Shown: positions 28,441-39,694 of the stretch, piece after piece | How positions within the stretch are numbered: the first letter of the stretch is position 1 | Layout of the letters: each line of letters opens with the position of its first letter | Assembly (NCBI RefSeq): GCF_000281895.1 | Contig: NZ_CM001558.1 | Coordinates: 616,001-680,000 of the forward strand | DNA from: Pseudomonas fluorescens Q2-87 | Lineage (GTDB): Bacteria; Pseudomonadota; Gammaproteobacteria; Pseudomonadales; Pseudomonadaceae | Reading direction: 5' to 3' | Length of the DNA: 64,000 nt | Notes under the pieces: generated by a model | The model's input: only the letters and a program-made list of their open reading frames with translations | What the model was told of the DNA's origin: nothing | Databases searched by the model: none | Translations under genes and position numbers: made by a program

Positions 28441-31216
28441 GATAACCTTGAATGCCTTTGTCGAGGAAGCTCTCTACCTTGGCGCCGGTGAGGCCGCCGA
28501 GTCCCTTCAGAACAATTTGGAGGAAGACGCCGTGGTCGCCTTTTTCGTTTTGCGGAGCTTCCTGACTGAATTCGTCATAGGAAACCCAGTAACGGTTGAT
28601 CAGGCGCAGTTTCCAGCAGCAGTTGTCGTATTCGAAACCACCGAAGGCTTCCAGGGTACGGTTGCGGTTGTAGTCATATTGCCAGCGGCTGATGGCGTTC
28701 CACTGCGGCACGATCGGCCAGATGACCGAGAAGTCGTGCTGCTTGATCTTGTAGTAGTCCTTCACGTAGCCAGGCTGGCCCGGCGTACCGTAGTCGCCAC
28801 CGCCCACTTGCCACCGGCCGGTGGTCTGGTCGTAACGGACCAGGTCGTTGCGATAGCGATAACCGGCGTTGATGACCTTGTTCGGATTGTCTTCCGGCTG
28901 ATAGTGGAACATCGCACTGCCTGACCGCGGGCTATGGGTGTCCGGGTCCCAGTTGTAGTCGGCCGTGGTGCGCCAATCGCGGTTCCAGCGATATTCGTAT
29001 TCCAGGGCGTAGGGCGAAACGCTTGAATGCGCATCCTCGCGAGTTTTGTAATCGATGCCCGGCAGTTGAACCTCGCGGTCCTTGAAGTAGAAGGCCTGGC
29101 CGACGCTGATGCGTTGACGCTCGAAGCCATCGTCCTGGATCCAGCGGTTGGTCACGCCCAAGGACAGCTTGTTCTCGTCGCCGACACGGTCTGAGCCGGT
29201 AAAGCGGTTGTCCCGGAACAACGAGGAATAGTTGAAGGTGCTTTCGCTGGTATCGAAGACAGGAATGTCGCTCTGGTCTTTCTCCGGTACGTAGAGGTAG
29301 TACAGGCGTGGCTCCAGCGTCTGGCGATAGTTCTTGCCGAACCACTGGGTATTGCGATCGAAGTACAGGCCGCTGTCGATGCTGGCGATTGGGACGCCGC
29401 GGCTCTGGTTTCTGCTGTAGGTACCGTTCAGGCGGTCGCCTTCTGCGCCTTGGACCGCTATGTCAGCCTTGCCTTGGTTATCCAGGTCGAGGTCATATTG
29501 CGTGTATTGGTACTTGAGCGATGGCTTGATGAACCCGTAGCTTGCGTTCATTGGCAGGCTCATGACGGGGGCAAGGTTCATCCGGTCGCCGGTAGCGCGG
29601 GCCAGTCCCCGGACGTTAGTGTCAAGAAATGCCTGGGTGGAATCTCCGTCCTCATTCGTGTAGTTGCCGGTTCTCAAATCCCGATCAAACCGCACGAACT
29701 CGGTGTTATAAGCAAAATCCAAACCGCCCGGATGTTGCGGCAGCGCACCATTAAAGGTGATCTGCGGCAAGCGATCATAAGGCGTGATGTTTGAAATCGT
29801 GGCCATCTGGTAGGCCTGGACGTTCAATCGCGCCACATACGTATCGCCGCGATAGCTGACCGCACCTTGCTGGTTCACGAAGTCCTTGGACTCGACGCCA
29901 ATCTGGTCGCTCTGCAAATCCTGGAAGTAGTAAGGGTCGCTGATCTTGGTGTAGTCGACTTCAGTCGCAACCCGCGAATCCAGACCGCCCTTGTGCTGCC
30001 AGTTGTACATGTAGCGGGTCTTGCTGTAATCGGTCTGCTTGCTGCGCTCGTCTTCTTCATCGTTGAGGTACGCGGCACCGAACTGACCTTCGCTGGACTT
30101 GGTCAGGTAGCGGAATTCGCCTTCCATCAACAGGCCACGCTTGCTCATGTAGCGCGGGTACAACGTGGCGTCGTAGTTCGGCGCCAGGTTGAAGTAGTAC
30201 GGGGTGACCAGCAGGAAGCCAGTATCGCTGCCGCTGCCGATGGTCGGCGGCAGGAAGCCGGACTGGCGACGGTCGTCGATCGGGAAATAGATGTATGGCG
30301 TGTACAGGACTGGAATGTCCTTGACCCGCAGCGTCACGTTGGTCGCGGTACCGAAGCCGGTGGCCGGGTTCAGGGTGATGTTGTTGCCCTTGAGCGTCCA
30401 GGCGTTGCTGTTCGGTTCGCACGTGGTGTACGTACCGTCCTTGAGACGGATGATCGCGTTCTCGGCACGCTTGGCGTACAGCGCGTTACCGCGGATGCGC
30501 GATTTATGCAGTACATATTCGGCGTTGTCGACCTTGGCTTCGCCGGTATCCAACTGCACATCGGCGTGATCGCCGACGATCAGCGCGCCGTTGTCGCGAA
30601 CCCGCACGTTGCCGCTCAGCTCGCCACGGTTCTCGGCCTGGTACAGGCTGGCCTCGTCGGCCTCGACCTGCATGCTGCCCTGGCGCATGACTACGTCACC
30701 GGCCAGGGTCGCCACCTGTTGTTCCTGCTCGTAGCGGGAAGCCTTGGCGCCGAGGAAGGTCGGGGCATCGCTCTTGGCGGTCTTGTCGTTCATGCCAGGA
30801 CGGCTGGGCTCGATATAGGCGCCCGCGCAGTAAGGACCGGTTTCAGCCAATTGCGCTGGGGTGAGGTTCTCTCGCGGAACCCAATCCAGGTGGCTGTAGT
30901 CTGCACTGCGCGACTTCAGGCCGCGGCCCTTGGCTTCGGTGACGAGCATCGGCTTTTCGCCGACTTCTTCGCCCGAGCTGCCGTCGGCTGGAGCCGTGCC
31001 GCTGTCGGAAACCGCACTGCCGTCATGCACGGGCCGCGGCGGTAACGCGGCGGCCGGTGTCTTGGGTGCACAGTCCCAGGCACCCGAAGCGGAGACGGAG
31101 CAGTCATACTGCTGCGCCGCGACGACGAATGAAGAGGCCAGGGGTTGCAGGGCCAGCAGACTGCCGGTGACCAGCAACGGAAATTTTTTACGAAACGCGG
31201 GGGATTTCAATGCCAT
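28415..31216 (-). CDS. lptD: LPS-assembly outer-membrane protein LptD
   Basis: LptD is the beta-barrel that, with LptE, inserts lipopolysaccharide into the outer leaflet. The 933-residue product has a basic N-terminus and signal peptide (cleavage near VVAAQQ), an N-terminal Ala/Pro-rich spacer with two Cys ([16 protein letters not shown]), the OstA/LptA-like jellyroll at about 170-290 and the C-terminal barrel to the end. The ATG at 31216 is chosen for the signal peptide; a longer open frame reaches into the divergent promoter. It is the first gene of the lptD-surA-pdxA-rsmA-apaG-apaH-glpE run. Confidence 0.96.
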   Translation of the reverse strand: MALKSPAFRKKFPLLVTGSLLALQPLASSFVVAAQQYDCSVSASGAWDCAPKTPAAALPPRPVHDGSAVSDSGTAPADGSSGEEVGEKPMLVTEAKGRGLKSRSADYSHLDWVPRENLTPAQLAETGPYCAGAYIEPSRPGMNDKTAKSDAPTFLGAKASRYEQEQQVATLAGDVVMRQGSMQVEADEASLYQAENRGELSGNVRVRDNGALIVGDHADVQLDTGEAKVDNAEYVLHKSRIRGNALYAKRAENAIIRLKDGTYTTCEPNSNAWTLKGNNITLNPATGFGTATNVTLRVKDIPVLYTPYIYFPIDDRRQSGFLPPTIGSGSDTGFLLVTPYYFNLAPNYDATLYPRYMSKRGLLMEGEFRYLTKSSEGQFGAAYLNDEEDERSKQTDYSKTRYMYNWQHKGGLDSRVATEVDYTKISDPYYFQDLQSDQIGVESKDFVNQQGAVSYRGDTYVARLNVQAYQMATISNITPYDRLPQITFNGALPQHPGGLDFAYNTEFVRFDRDLRTGNYTNEDGDSTQAFLDTNVRGLARATGDRMNLAPVMSLPMNASYGFIKPSLKYQYTQYDLDLDNQGKADIAVQGAEGDRLNGTYSRNQSRGVPIASIDSGLYFDRNTQWFGKNYRQTLEPRLYYLYVPEKDQSDIPVFDTSESTFNYSSLFRDNRFTGSDRVGDENKLSLGVTNRWIQDDGFERQRISVGQAFYFKDREVQLPGIDYKTREDAHSSVSPYALEYEYRWNRDWRTTADYNWDPDTHSPRSGSAMFHYQPEDNPNKVINAGYRYRNDLVRYDQTTGRWQVGGGDYGTPGQPGYVKDYYKIKQHDFSVIWPIVPQWNAISRWQYDYNRNRTLEAFGGFEYDNCCWKLRLINRYWVSYDEFSQEAPQNEKGDHGVFLQIVLKGLGGLTGAKVESFLDKGIQGYREREDQAF

Positions 31217-31317
31217 CTTATTAGTCCGGGCTTCCTGCGTGCCATCTGCCCGCGGTGTGGGCCGCACGCCTCTCGATGGTCTGAAAAAGATGCTGGATAA
31301 TAAAGCATGACCCGCTT

Positions 31318-31333
31318 GACGGCTAGCGCCGTC
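31318..31333 (+). promoter_or_regulatory. Hairpin just before the amgK ribosome site
   Basis: GACGGC, loop TAGC, GCCGTC form a six-pair hairpin that ends immediately before GGAG at 31334-31337 and the amgK start at 31347. It could influence ribosome access. No regulator is evident. Confidence 0.35.
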
Positions 31334-31346
31334 GGAGACCCTTGCA

Positions 31347-33040
<1,694 letters not shown>

Positions 33041-33041
33041 T

Positions 33042-33809
33042 ATGTGGTGGCCAGGGACTCTGATTGGAGCCGGGGCGGGCTTTGCCATAGCCAGCATTCC
33101 GGGGGCCATGCTCGGTGCATTGCTGGGACAGGCGCTGGATCGGCGCCTGGACTTGCACGATTGGGCGCAGGTACGTGAGCGTTTGGGTGGACGCCCGGCG
33201 TTGCGCAACGATGAATTGCTGTTTGTGCTGCTGGGGCGCCTGGCGAAGAGCGATGGTCGCGTGGTCGACGGTCACATCCAGCAGGCTCGCCAGGAAATGC
33301 GCGCACTGGACTTGAGCGAGCCGGCGCAACGGCGGGCCATCGCCGCGTTCAACCGTGGCAAATCCGGAAACGACCGCTTGCGCGGTTACTTGCGCCGGCT
33401 CGCGCTTCAGCCTCATGCCGCTGAGGGCGTATTGCGCGCCTGCTGGCGGATGGTCTGGGCCGATGGTCGCGCAGGTGCGGGCGAGCGGGAGTTGATTGCC
33501 CGGTGGGGCAAGTGGCTGGGCTGGACGCCGCAACAGGTCCAGGCGCTGGCGGCGGATTATGAACCGCAGAAACTTTCGCGGCCTAACAGCGGCGTGACTT
33601 ATCAAGAGGCGTTGCGCTTGCTAGGGGTGTCGGCCACCAGCGAGCCGTCGCAGATCAAGCGAGCCTACCGCCGCCTGATCAGCCGTCATCATCCGGACAA
33701 GATTGCCGGCAGCGGAGCGACACCCTTGCAGGTGCGTGAAGCCACCGACAAGACCCGCGAATTGCACAATGCCTATCGATTGATTCGCGAGCGGCGGGAT
33801 TTTCGTTAG
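33042..33809 (+). CDS. djlA: DjlA-type J-domain protein with TerB region
   Basis: A membrane-anchored DnaK co-chaperone. In 255 residues it has an N-terminal Gly-rich membrane segment (about 5-30), a TerB-like helical domain at about 50-165 (LLFVLLGRLAKSDGRV..., WRMVWADGRAGAGE) and a C-terminal J-domain from about 185 with the diagnostic HPD (SRHHPDKIAG, about 222). It starts one base after the murU stop. Its relation to wall recycling is not evident. Confidence 0.92.
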   Translation: MWWPGTLIGAGAGFAIASIPGAMLGALLGQALDRRLDLHDWAQVRERLGGRPALRNDELLFVLLGRLAKSDGRVVDGHIQQARQEMRALDLSEPAQRRAIAAFNRGKSGNDRLRGYLRRLALQPHAAEGVLRACWRMVWADGRAGAGERELIARWGKWLGWTPQQVQALAADYEPQKLSRPNSGVTYQEALRLLGVSATSEPSQIKRAYRRLISRHHPDKIAGSGATPLQVREATDKTRELHNAYRLIRERRDFR

Positions 33810-33825
33810 CGCAAGGCTTGCCCCC

Positions 33826-33936
33826 CGTGGCGAGGGAGCTTGCTCCCGCTCGACTGCGCAGCAGGCGCAATCCGGTTTCTATCTCTGCGTTGGGGACCGC
33901 TTCGCGCTCCAGCGGGAGCAAGCTCCCTCGCCACGG
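33826..33936. repeat. REP pair (GGCGAGGGAGCTTGCTCCC type)
   Basis: GTGGCGAGGGAGCTTGCTCC and the inverted GGAGCAAGCTCCCTCGCCAC bracket about 60 bases between djlA and the convergent DUF3530 gene. This is the second REP sequence subtype in the window and lies where two genes converge. Confidence 0.9.
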
Positions 33937-33970
33937 TAGATGGTGCGCCGACTCAAAGAGCGGGCAAACC

Positions 33971-34978
33971 TCATTCCCCCACCTTCTGCGGATTCAACCA
34001 ACCCCGAACCCGCCGAAACAGCTGTTCCTGCTCCGCCGATGGGTTGGGCAGGGCCTTTAGGGAAACCTGGCTGAAAGTCGAGCCTTTGAGGCGTTTGCTT
34101 GCCTGCAAGCGTTCCAGCGCCGCGTTGCGATCCAGCGACTTGTCCATGTAGAAAATGTCGGCGGTTGCCAATTTCAAAGTCGGGGTCAGCTCGGCAAGGC
34201 CGGGTTTGGCGGTCACCGGCGTCTGGGCGGCGACCATCACGAAGCGCTCGATCTGCGAAGGCTGTTTTTCATTCAAGTAGCGCGCTGCCCAATAGGCGCC
34301 GGTGCCGTGGCCCAGCAGCACGATGCTGCGGGCGCTCTGCTGTTCGGCGTAGGCCAGTGCCGCATCGATACGGGCGAAGATGCGCTCGGCATCGGCCTGG
34401 GCGTGTTCTTCATCGGTTTGGGCTGCGACCGGGTCCGCGGCGTCGGCTTCTCCCCCGGCAACCTGTTCGATGGGCGCTGCCGTGGTGGCATCCGGTGCGG
34501 CGGCGGCCGTGTCGGCTGGCTTGGTCTCGGGAGGTGTTTCCACCACACGTGGCGCAATGACGTCGCCTTGCAGGTCTGGCAGGGTGATACTCAGGCTGCT
34601 CCATTCGACATCGGGCAATTTTTTGCGCAAAGGGCTGATCACTTGAGGCCAGTCAGCTGTTTCGCCGGCCCCGGGAATTATGATGACCGCGCCCTTGGGG
34701 TCGCTGGTATTGGCTGGTTTCCAGAGCGCGAGGAAGGTATCGCCGCCAGTCTGCAGTTGCTGCTGTTCCTGAATCGGGATTTTTCGTTCCAGTGCGTTCG
34801 CTTCTTCCTGGCTACGCTCGGGCAAGGGCTGGCGCTCGACGGGTTTTTCCTCGGCGGCTTGCTCTGCGGCGGCGGGCGCCTTTTCTTCGGCTAGGACAGA
34901 AAAGGCACTTGGCAGGATCAGCGACAGGCACAATGCTGGCAATGCCAGGCGGTAAACAGAGGGCATCGGATATTCCAT
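33971..34978 (-). CDS. DUF3530 family exported protein, alpha/beta-hydrolase-like
   Basis: Product of 335 residues (331 if the ATG at 34966 is used) with a signal peptide ending near VLAEEK, a Glu/Ala/Pro-rich spacer, then a domain of DUF3530 type. GAVIIIPGAGETADWPQVI and SIVLLGHGTGAYWAARYL (a GHGTG nucleophile-elbow position with Thr in place of Ser) recall an alpha/beta-hydrolase fold, so classical serine-hydrolase activity is doubtful. An Ala/Pro/Asp-rich insert lies at about 145-195. It is divergent from the agtS kinase. Function unknown. Confidence 0.8.
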   Translation of the reverse strand: MEYPMPSVYRLALPALCLSLILPSAFSVLAEEKAPAAAEQAAEEKPVERQPLPERSQEEANALERKIPIQEQQQLQTGGDTFLALWKPANTSDPKGAVIIIPGAGETADWPQVISPLRKKLPDVEWSSLSITLPDLQGDVIAPRVVETPPETKPADTAAAAPDATTAAPIEQVAGGEADAADPVAAQTDEEHAQADAERIFARIDAALAYAEQQSARSIVLLGHGTGAYWAARYLNEKQPSQIERFVMVAAQTPVTAKPGLAELTPTLKLATADIFYMDKSLDRNAALERLQASKRLKGSTFSQVSLKALPNPSAEQEQLFRRVRGWLNPQKVGE

Positions 34979-35040
34979 GACCAGAAGTATTTCCGGCAGC
35001 CTAAAGGGTTGGTCAGTATTTGTCAGTGCGTGAGACTTCG

Positions 35041-37437
35041 ATGATGCGTTTTTGCTGCCTGTGGGTTATCGGCTGTTTATGGCTTCCCTTGATGACGTGG
35101 GCCGCGCCCGCGCCGTCGACGCATGCCATGCAATTGAACACCGTCCAGCGCGAGTGGCTGGCGCAACATCCGCAGTTGCGGGTCGGGCTGGTATTGCAGG
35201 CGCCCTATGCGCAGTACGACCGGCGTTTGCAACGCTTGTCCGGCACCAACGTCGAGCTGATGCAATGGCTGGGCAAGGCCCTGAATGTCGAACTGACCTG
35301 GCGCAACTTCCAGGACGTGGCGCAGTTGGAAGCAGCGGTGCGCGACGGCGAAGTGGATCTTGCCCCTGGGCTCACCCAGACGCCGGGTGGGCTCAAGCTC
35401 TGGCAGTTTTCCGATCCTTACATGCGCGTACCGCAGTTGATCGTCGGTGCGCAAAAAGGTGCCGAAGGGGTTGAACTGGAAAAACTCGACAGCCAGGCCC
35501 GGGTCGCCGTGCGCATGCCCAGCGCCACCGCCGATTACCTGCGCAGCAATTACCCGACGCTGAACCTGCAAGGCGTGCCGATGGAGCGGGAGGCCCTGCA
35601 ATTGCTGCTGACCCAGCAGGCCCGGTACGCGGTGGTCGATGAGGCGCAACTGGGGCGATTGATGGTCGAGCCCGAGTTCGCCGAGCTTGCGGTGGTCGGC
35701 GACATCGGTCTGCCGCAATTGCTGAGGGTTGCCACCCGCCGGGACTGGCCGGAACTTGGCGAGATCATCGACAGCGCTTTGCAGGCGATCCCGGCCAAGG
35801 AGCTGGAACAATTGCACAGCCGTTGGCTCAAGCCAAAATACCCGCGCCTGACCGAGACCCCGGGCTTCTGGCAGAACCTGACCCTGTTGATGCTGGCCCT
35901 GTTGTTGAGCAGCGTCGCCATCGTGTTCTGGCAACGCCGCCAGCAACGTGGACTTGAACGCCGCCTGCGTGCCGCAAGAGAGGACATCGCCCAGCGTGCG
36001 GCCAGCGAAGAAGCCTTGCGCCTGACCCAGTTTTCCATCGATCAAAGCACCGTCGGCATCCTGTGGGTCAACTGGGACAGCCACGTGCGTTACGCCAACC
36101 GAGCGGCGGAGCTCATGCTTGGCTATGCCCCCGGGGCCCTCATCGACCGCCCGTTGATCGATTTTGAACCGGGCCTGCACATGGACCGCTGGCTGAACCT
36201 GTGGAAGCGCGCCCGGGCCAGTGACGACGGGCCGCAGAGTTTCGAGACCGAATGCGTGCGAGCCGATGGCAGCATCCTGCCGGCGGATGTCTCCTTGAGC
36301 TTCCTGCGTTTTCGCGACGCCGAATACCTGGTGGTCTACCTCAACGATGTGACCGAGCGCCGCCGGGCGCTGGCGGCGTTGCGCGAAAGTGAGGCGCGCC
36401 TGCAAGGCATCGCCGCCAACGTGCCGGGCCTGGTCTTTCGCCTGGAGCGGGCGCCGGTGACCGGCCAGATCGACTTTGCCTACATCAGCGAAGGCAGCGA
36501 AAGCCTGGTCGGTTATTCCCCCGCGACCCTGGCTCGCAGCGACACTGGCTTGCGCAGCCTGGTGCACCCGGACGACAAGGCCGGTTACCACCGCACCCAG
36601 GACCAGGCACTGGACAGCGACAGCGACTGGTCATGGCAGGGCCGCATCCTGACCCGCGAAGGCCAGGAGCGCTGGGCCGAGATCAAAGCGATTACCCGGC
36701 GTCTCGAAGACGGCGCCTATGTCTGGGACGGCATCGTCTGGGACATTACCGAGAGCAAACGCATCGAACTGGAACTGGCCAGCTCTCGGGAACAGCTGCG
36801 TGAGTTGTCGGCGCACCTGGAAAGCGTGCGGGAAGAGGAAAAGGCGCGCATTGCCCGGGAAGTCCACGATGAGTTGGGCCAGATGCTGACGGTACTGAAA
36901 CTGGAGACGTCCATGTGCGAACTGGCCTACGCCCAACTGGACCCGGGCCTGCAGGAACGGCTCAACAGTATGAAGCGCCTGATTGCACAGCTATTCCAAC
37001 TGGTGCGGGACGTGGCGACGGCGTTGCGCCCGCCAATCCTCGATGCCGGCATCGCCTCGGCCATCGAATGGCAGGCTCGGCGCTTCGAGGCGCGGACGCA
37101 GATTCCATGCCTGGTGCAGGTGCCGGACAACCTGCCGCGGTTGAGCGACGCCAAGGCCATCGGCCTGTTCCGGATTCTTCAGGAAGCGCTGACCAACGTG
37201 ATGCGCCATGCCCAGGCGCATACGGTGGAATTGACGCTGGTCCGGCAAGGTGACGAATTGTGTCTGACGGTCAGCGATGACGGTGTAGGCTTTGTTGCCA
37301 ATACGGGCCGGCCGACATCCTTTGGCCTGGTCGGCATGCGTGAGCGGGTATTGATCATGGGCGGACAGTTATCCCTGGAAAGTGAGCCGGGGGAGGGGAC
37401 GACCCTGGCGGTGCGGGTGCCGTTTAGCGACGCCTGA
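35041..37437 (+). CDS. agtS: AgtS-type sensor histidine kinase with periplasmic binding domain
   Basis: By gene order this is the ortholog of PA0600 AgtS, which with AgtR controls 4-aminobutyrate/5-aminovalerate uptake genes. The product (about 798 residues) has a signal peptide, one SBP-like ligand domain at about 35-260, a membrane helix (LTLLMLALLLSSVAIVFW, about 277-294), two PAS regions at about 330-445 and 450-565, a HisKA_3 helix with the phospho-His in IAREVHDELGQML (about 605-617), and a HATPase domain with EALTNVMRHA and DDGVGF. The start is taken at ATG 35041 (GAGA upstream); an earlier TTG at 35020 is less likely. Confidence 0.9.
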   Translation: MMRFCCLWVIGCLWLPLMTWAAPAPSTHAMQLNTVQREWLAQHPQLRVGLVLQAPYAQYDRRLQRLSGTNVELMQWLGKALNVELTWRNFQDVAQLEAAVRDGEVDLAPGLTQTPGGLKLWQFSDPYMRVPQLIVGAQKGAEGVELEKLDSQARVAVRMPSATADYLRSNYPTLNLQGVPMEREALQLLLTQQARYAVVDEAQLGRLMVEPEFAELAVVGDIGLPQLLRVATRRDWPELGEIIDSALQAIPAKELEQLHSRWLKPKYPRLTETPGFWQNLTLLMLALLLSSVAIVFWQRRQQRGLERRLRAAREDIAQRAASEEALRLTQFSIDQSTVGILWVNWDSHVRYANRAAELMLGYAPGALIDRPLIDFEPGLHMDRWLNLWKRARASDDGPQSFETECVRADGSILPADVSLSFLRFRDAEYLVVYLNDVTERRRALAALRESEARLQGIAANVPGLVFRLERAPVTGQIDFAYISEGSESLVGYSPATLARSDTGLRSLVHPDDKAGYHRTQDQALDSDSDWSWQGRILTREGQERWAEIKAITRRLEDGAYVWDGIVWDITESKRIELELASSREQLRELSAHLESVREEEKARIAREVHDELGQMLTVLKLETSMCELAYAQLDPGLQERLNSMKRLIAQLFQLVRDVATALRPPILDAGIASAIEWQARRFEARTQIPCLVQVPDNLPRLSDAKAIGLFRILQEALTNVMRHAQAHTVELTLVRQGDELCLTVSDDGVGFVANTGRPTSFGLVGMRERVLIMGGQLSLESEPGEGTTLAVRVPFSDA

Positions 37438-37455
37438 TGGGTTGCCTGGGCTGGC

Positions 37456-37533
37456 GCTTTCGCGAGCAGGCTCGCTCCCACAGTGATCGATGTGTACATA
37501 GAACTTTGTGGGAGCGAGCCTGCTCGCGATGAC
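37456..37533. repeat. REP pair inside the agtS-agtR gap
   Basis: TCGCGAGCAGGCTCGCTCCC and the inverted GGGAGCGAGCCTGCTCGCGA lie between kinase and regulator genes, leaving only about 20 bases to the agtR start. The two genes would normally be one transcript, so the stem could separate their expression. Confidence 0.9.
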
Positions 37534-37553
37534 CTGTCAAACTGGAGGAAAAC

Positions 37554-38183
37554 GTGATCCGTGTACTGGTAGCCGAAGACCACACCATTGTCCGAGAAGG
37601 CATCAAGCAGTTGATCGGCCTGGCCAAGGATCTTTTAGTGGTAGGGGAGGCGAGCAATGGCGAGCAACTGCTCGAGACCCTGCGGCACGTGCCCTGCGAA
37701 GTGGTGCTGCTGGATATTTCCATGCCCGGTGTCAACGGCCTGGAGGCAATCCCACGGATTCGTGCGCTGAACAATCCGCCGGCCATCCTGGTGTTGTCGA
37801 TGCATGACGAGGCGCAAATGGCCGCTCGCGCCCTGAAAGTCGGGGCCGCCGGCTACGCGACCAAGGACAGCGACCCAGCGTTGCTGCTCATGGCGATTCG
37901 CAAGGTCGCTGCCGGCGGACGCTACATCGATCCGGACCTGGCCGACCGCATGGTCTTCGAAGTCGGCCTGACCGATACGCGCCCGCTGCATTCGCTGCTG
38001 TCCGAGCGCGAATTCTCGGTCTTCGAGCGCTTGGCCCAAGGCGCCAACGTCAACGACATCGCCCAGCAACTGGCCCTGAGCAGCAAGACCATCAGCACCC
38101 ACAAGGCGCGGCTGATGCAGAAGCTCAACATCACCTCATTGGCGGAACTGGTGAAGTACGCGATGGAGCACAAGTTGCTCTGA
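37554..38183 (+). CDS. agtR: AgtR-type response regulator, NarL/FixJ family (GTG start)
   Basis: A 209-residue regulator: receiver domain with ED at 8-9, phospho-acceptor Asp54 in VVLLDISMPGVNG, Lys in GYATKDSDP, and a C-terminal LuxR-type helix-turn-helix (SEREFSVFERLAQGANVNDIAQQLALSSKTISTHKARLM, about 145-185). The GTG at 37554 follows GGAGGAAAAC. It is the partner of AgtS. The likely target is the agtABCD promoter downstream, where a perfect GTAGGG-CAAT-CCCTAC palindrome stands. Confidence 0.93.
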   Translation: MIRVLVAEDHTIVREGIKQLIGLAKDLLVVGEASNGEQLLETLRHVPCEVVLLDISMPGVNGLEAIPRIRALNNPPAILVLSMHDEAQMAARALKVGAAGYATKDSDPALLLMAIRKVAAGGRYIDPDLADRMVFEVGLTDTRPLHSLLSEREFSVFERLAQGANVNDIAQQLALSSKTISTHKARLMQKLNITSLAELVKYAMEHKLL

Positions 38184-38191
38184 CACTCACC

Positions 38192-38283
38192 TTGTAGGAG
38201 CGGGCTTGCTCGCGAATGCGGTGCGTCAGTTCCATCTGTATCGACTGTCACACCGCATTCGCGAGCAAGCCCGCTCCCACAGG
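38192..38283. repeat. REP pair after agtR
   Basis: GTAGGAGCGGGCTTGCTCGC and the inverted GCGAGCAAGCCCGCTCCCAC flank about 30 bases, followed by AGGGTTTTG, so it can also act as a terminator for agtSR. Confidence 0.9.
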
Positions 38284-38393
38284 GTTTTGTGTCGGCATAT
38301 CTGTTTACGACACACCCCAACAGCGCTTTTGCCCCACGCTTGCAGCTTGCAGCTCATGACTGACCGCTGCCCTTATCCAATCCCGCCATCCCT

Positions 38394-38409
38394 GTAGGGC
38401 AATCCCTAC
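38394..38409. promoter_or_regulatory. Perfect palindrome GTAGGG-CAAT-CCCTAC, candidate AgtR operator
   Basis: A 16-base interrupted palindrome lies 55 bases upstream of a probable -35 and 112 bases before the agtA start. NarL-family regulators bind short inverted repeats of this size at activating distances. Linking it to AgtR is inference from position. Confidence 0.5.
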
Positions 38410-38520
38410 CCCGACTCTTCCATCCGGCTGAGGCCATTCTCTCCTGCACCCCGATTTGCGCGGGCTCCAGGCTCCACTAGGCTTGATTCACAAGCAGTCA
38501 TCAATACAAAAGGTGCGGGT

Positions 38521-39645
38521 ATGAGCCAGGTCGATTCAAGCGCGGGGACCAGTGATGTGCTGGTCAGCTTTCGTGGTGTGCAAAAGAGCTACGATGGCGA
38601 GAACCTGATCGTCAAAGACCTCAACCTGGACATTCGCAAAGGCGAATTCCTCACCCTGCTCGGGCCGTCCGGCTCCGGCAAGACCACCAGCCTGATGATG
38701 CTCGCCGGCTTTGAAACCCCAACCGCCGGCGAGATCCTGCTGGCCGGGCGCTCCATCAACAATGTGCCGCCGCACAAGCGCGACATCGGCATGGTGTTCC
38801 AGAACTACGCCTTGTTCCCGCACATGACCGTCTCCGAGAACCTCGCATTCCCGCTGACCGTGCGTGGCTTGAACAAGAGCGACGTGAGCGATCGAGTCAA
38901 GCGTGTGCTGAGCATGGTCCAGTTGGATACCTTCGCCCAACGCTACCCGGCGCAATTGTCCGGTGGCCAGCAGCAACGGGTGGCCCTGGCCCGGGCCCTG
39001 GTGTTCGAACCACAGCTGGTACTGATGGACGAACCCCTCGGTGCGCTGGACAAGCAACTGCGTGAACACATGCAGATGGAAATCAAGCACCTGCATCAGC
39101 GCCTCGGCGTGACGGTGGTCTACGTGACCCACGACCAGGGCGAAGCCTTGACCATGTCCGACCGCGTGGCGGTGTTCCATCAGGGTGAGATCCAACAGAT
39201 CGCCCCACCGCGCACGCTCTACGAAGAGCCGAAAAACACCTTCGTCGCCAACTTCATCGGTGAGAACAACCGCCTCAACGGCCGCCTGCACAGCCAGACC
39301 GGCGATCGCTGCCTGGTAGAGCTGGGCCGCGGTGAAAAGGTCGAGGCCTTGGCGGTCAATGTTGGCAAGGCCGGTGAACCGGTGACGTTGTCGATCCGCC
39401 CGGAACGGGTGAGTCTCAATGGCGCAAGCGAACAATGTGTCAACCGCTTCTCAGGGAGGGTGGCGGAATTCATCTATCTGGGCGACCACGTCCGGGTTCG
39501 CCTGGAAGTCTGCGGCAAGAATGACTTCTTCGTGAAACAACCGATTGCCGAGCTCGATCCCGGGCTCGCCGTCGGGGACGTGGTTCCGCTTGGCTGGCAA
39601 GTCGAGCATGTGCGTGCGCTCGATCCCCTTCTAGAGGCGAATTGA
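38521..39645 (+). CDS. agtA: ABC transporter ATPase, AgtA (PotA-like)
   Basis: ATPase of a polyamine/opine-type importer; by gene order the ortholog of AgtA, which drives 4-aminobutyrate and 5-aminovalerate uptake in P. aeruginosa. The 374-residue protein has Walker A GPSGSGKTT (about 50-58), signature LSGGQQQR (about 145-152), Walker B LVLMDEPLGALD (about 162-173), His switch VTHDQ, and a C-terminal TOBE-2 regulatory domain at about 290-370. It is the first gene of agtABCD; agtB follows after 49 bases. Confidence 0.92.
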   Translation: MSQVDSSAGTSDVLVSFRGVQKSYDGENLIVKDLNLDIRKGEFLTLLGPSGSGKTTSLMMLAGFETPTAGEILLAGRSINNVPPHKRDIGMVFQNYALFPHMTVSENLAFPLTVRGLNKSDVSDRVKRVLSMVQLDTFAQRYPAQLSGGQQQRVALARALVFEPQLVLMDEPLGALDKQLREHMQMEIKHLHQRLGVTVVYVTHDQGEALTMSDRVAVFHQGEIQQIAPPRTLYEEPKNTFVANFIGENNRLNGRLHSQTGDRCLVELGRGEKVEALAVNVGKAGEPVTLSIRPERVSLNGASEQCVNRFSGRVAEFIYLGDHVRVRLEVCGKNDFFVKQPIAELDPGLAVGDVVPLGWQVEHVRALDPLLEAN

Positions 39646-39694
39646 TCGCCCCCTGCTGTACCAACACCAACCCTGCACGTGGAGAGAACAATAA

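Larger units (their letters stand above)
38184..38520. other. Regulatory region upstream of agtA
   Basis: This 337-base gap holds a REP pair (38192-38283), a partial copy of the second repeat family (TGCAGCTTGCAGCTC at 38341-38355), the palindrome at 38394-38409, and a plausible sigma-70 promoter: TTGCGC at 38456-38461, 16 bases, TAGGCT at 38478-38483. No gene is seen. Confidence 0.6.
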
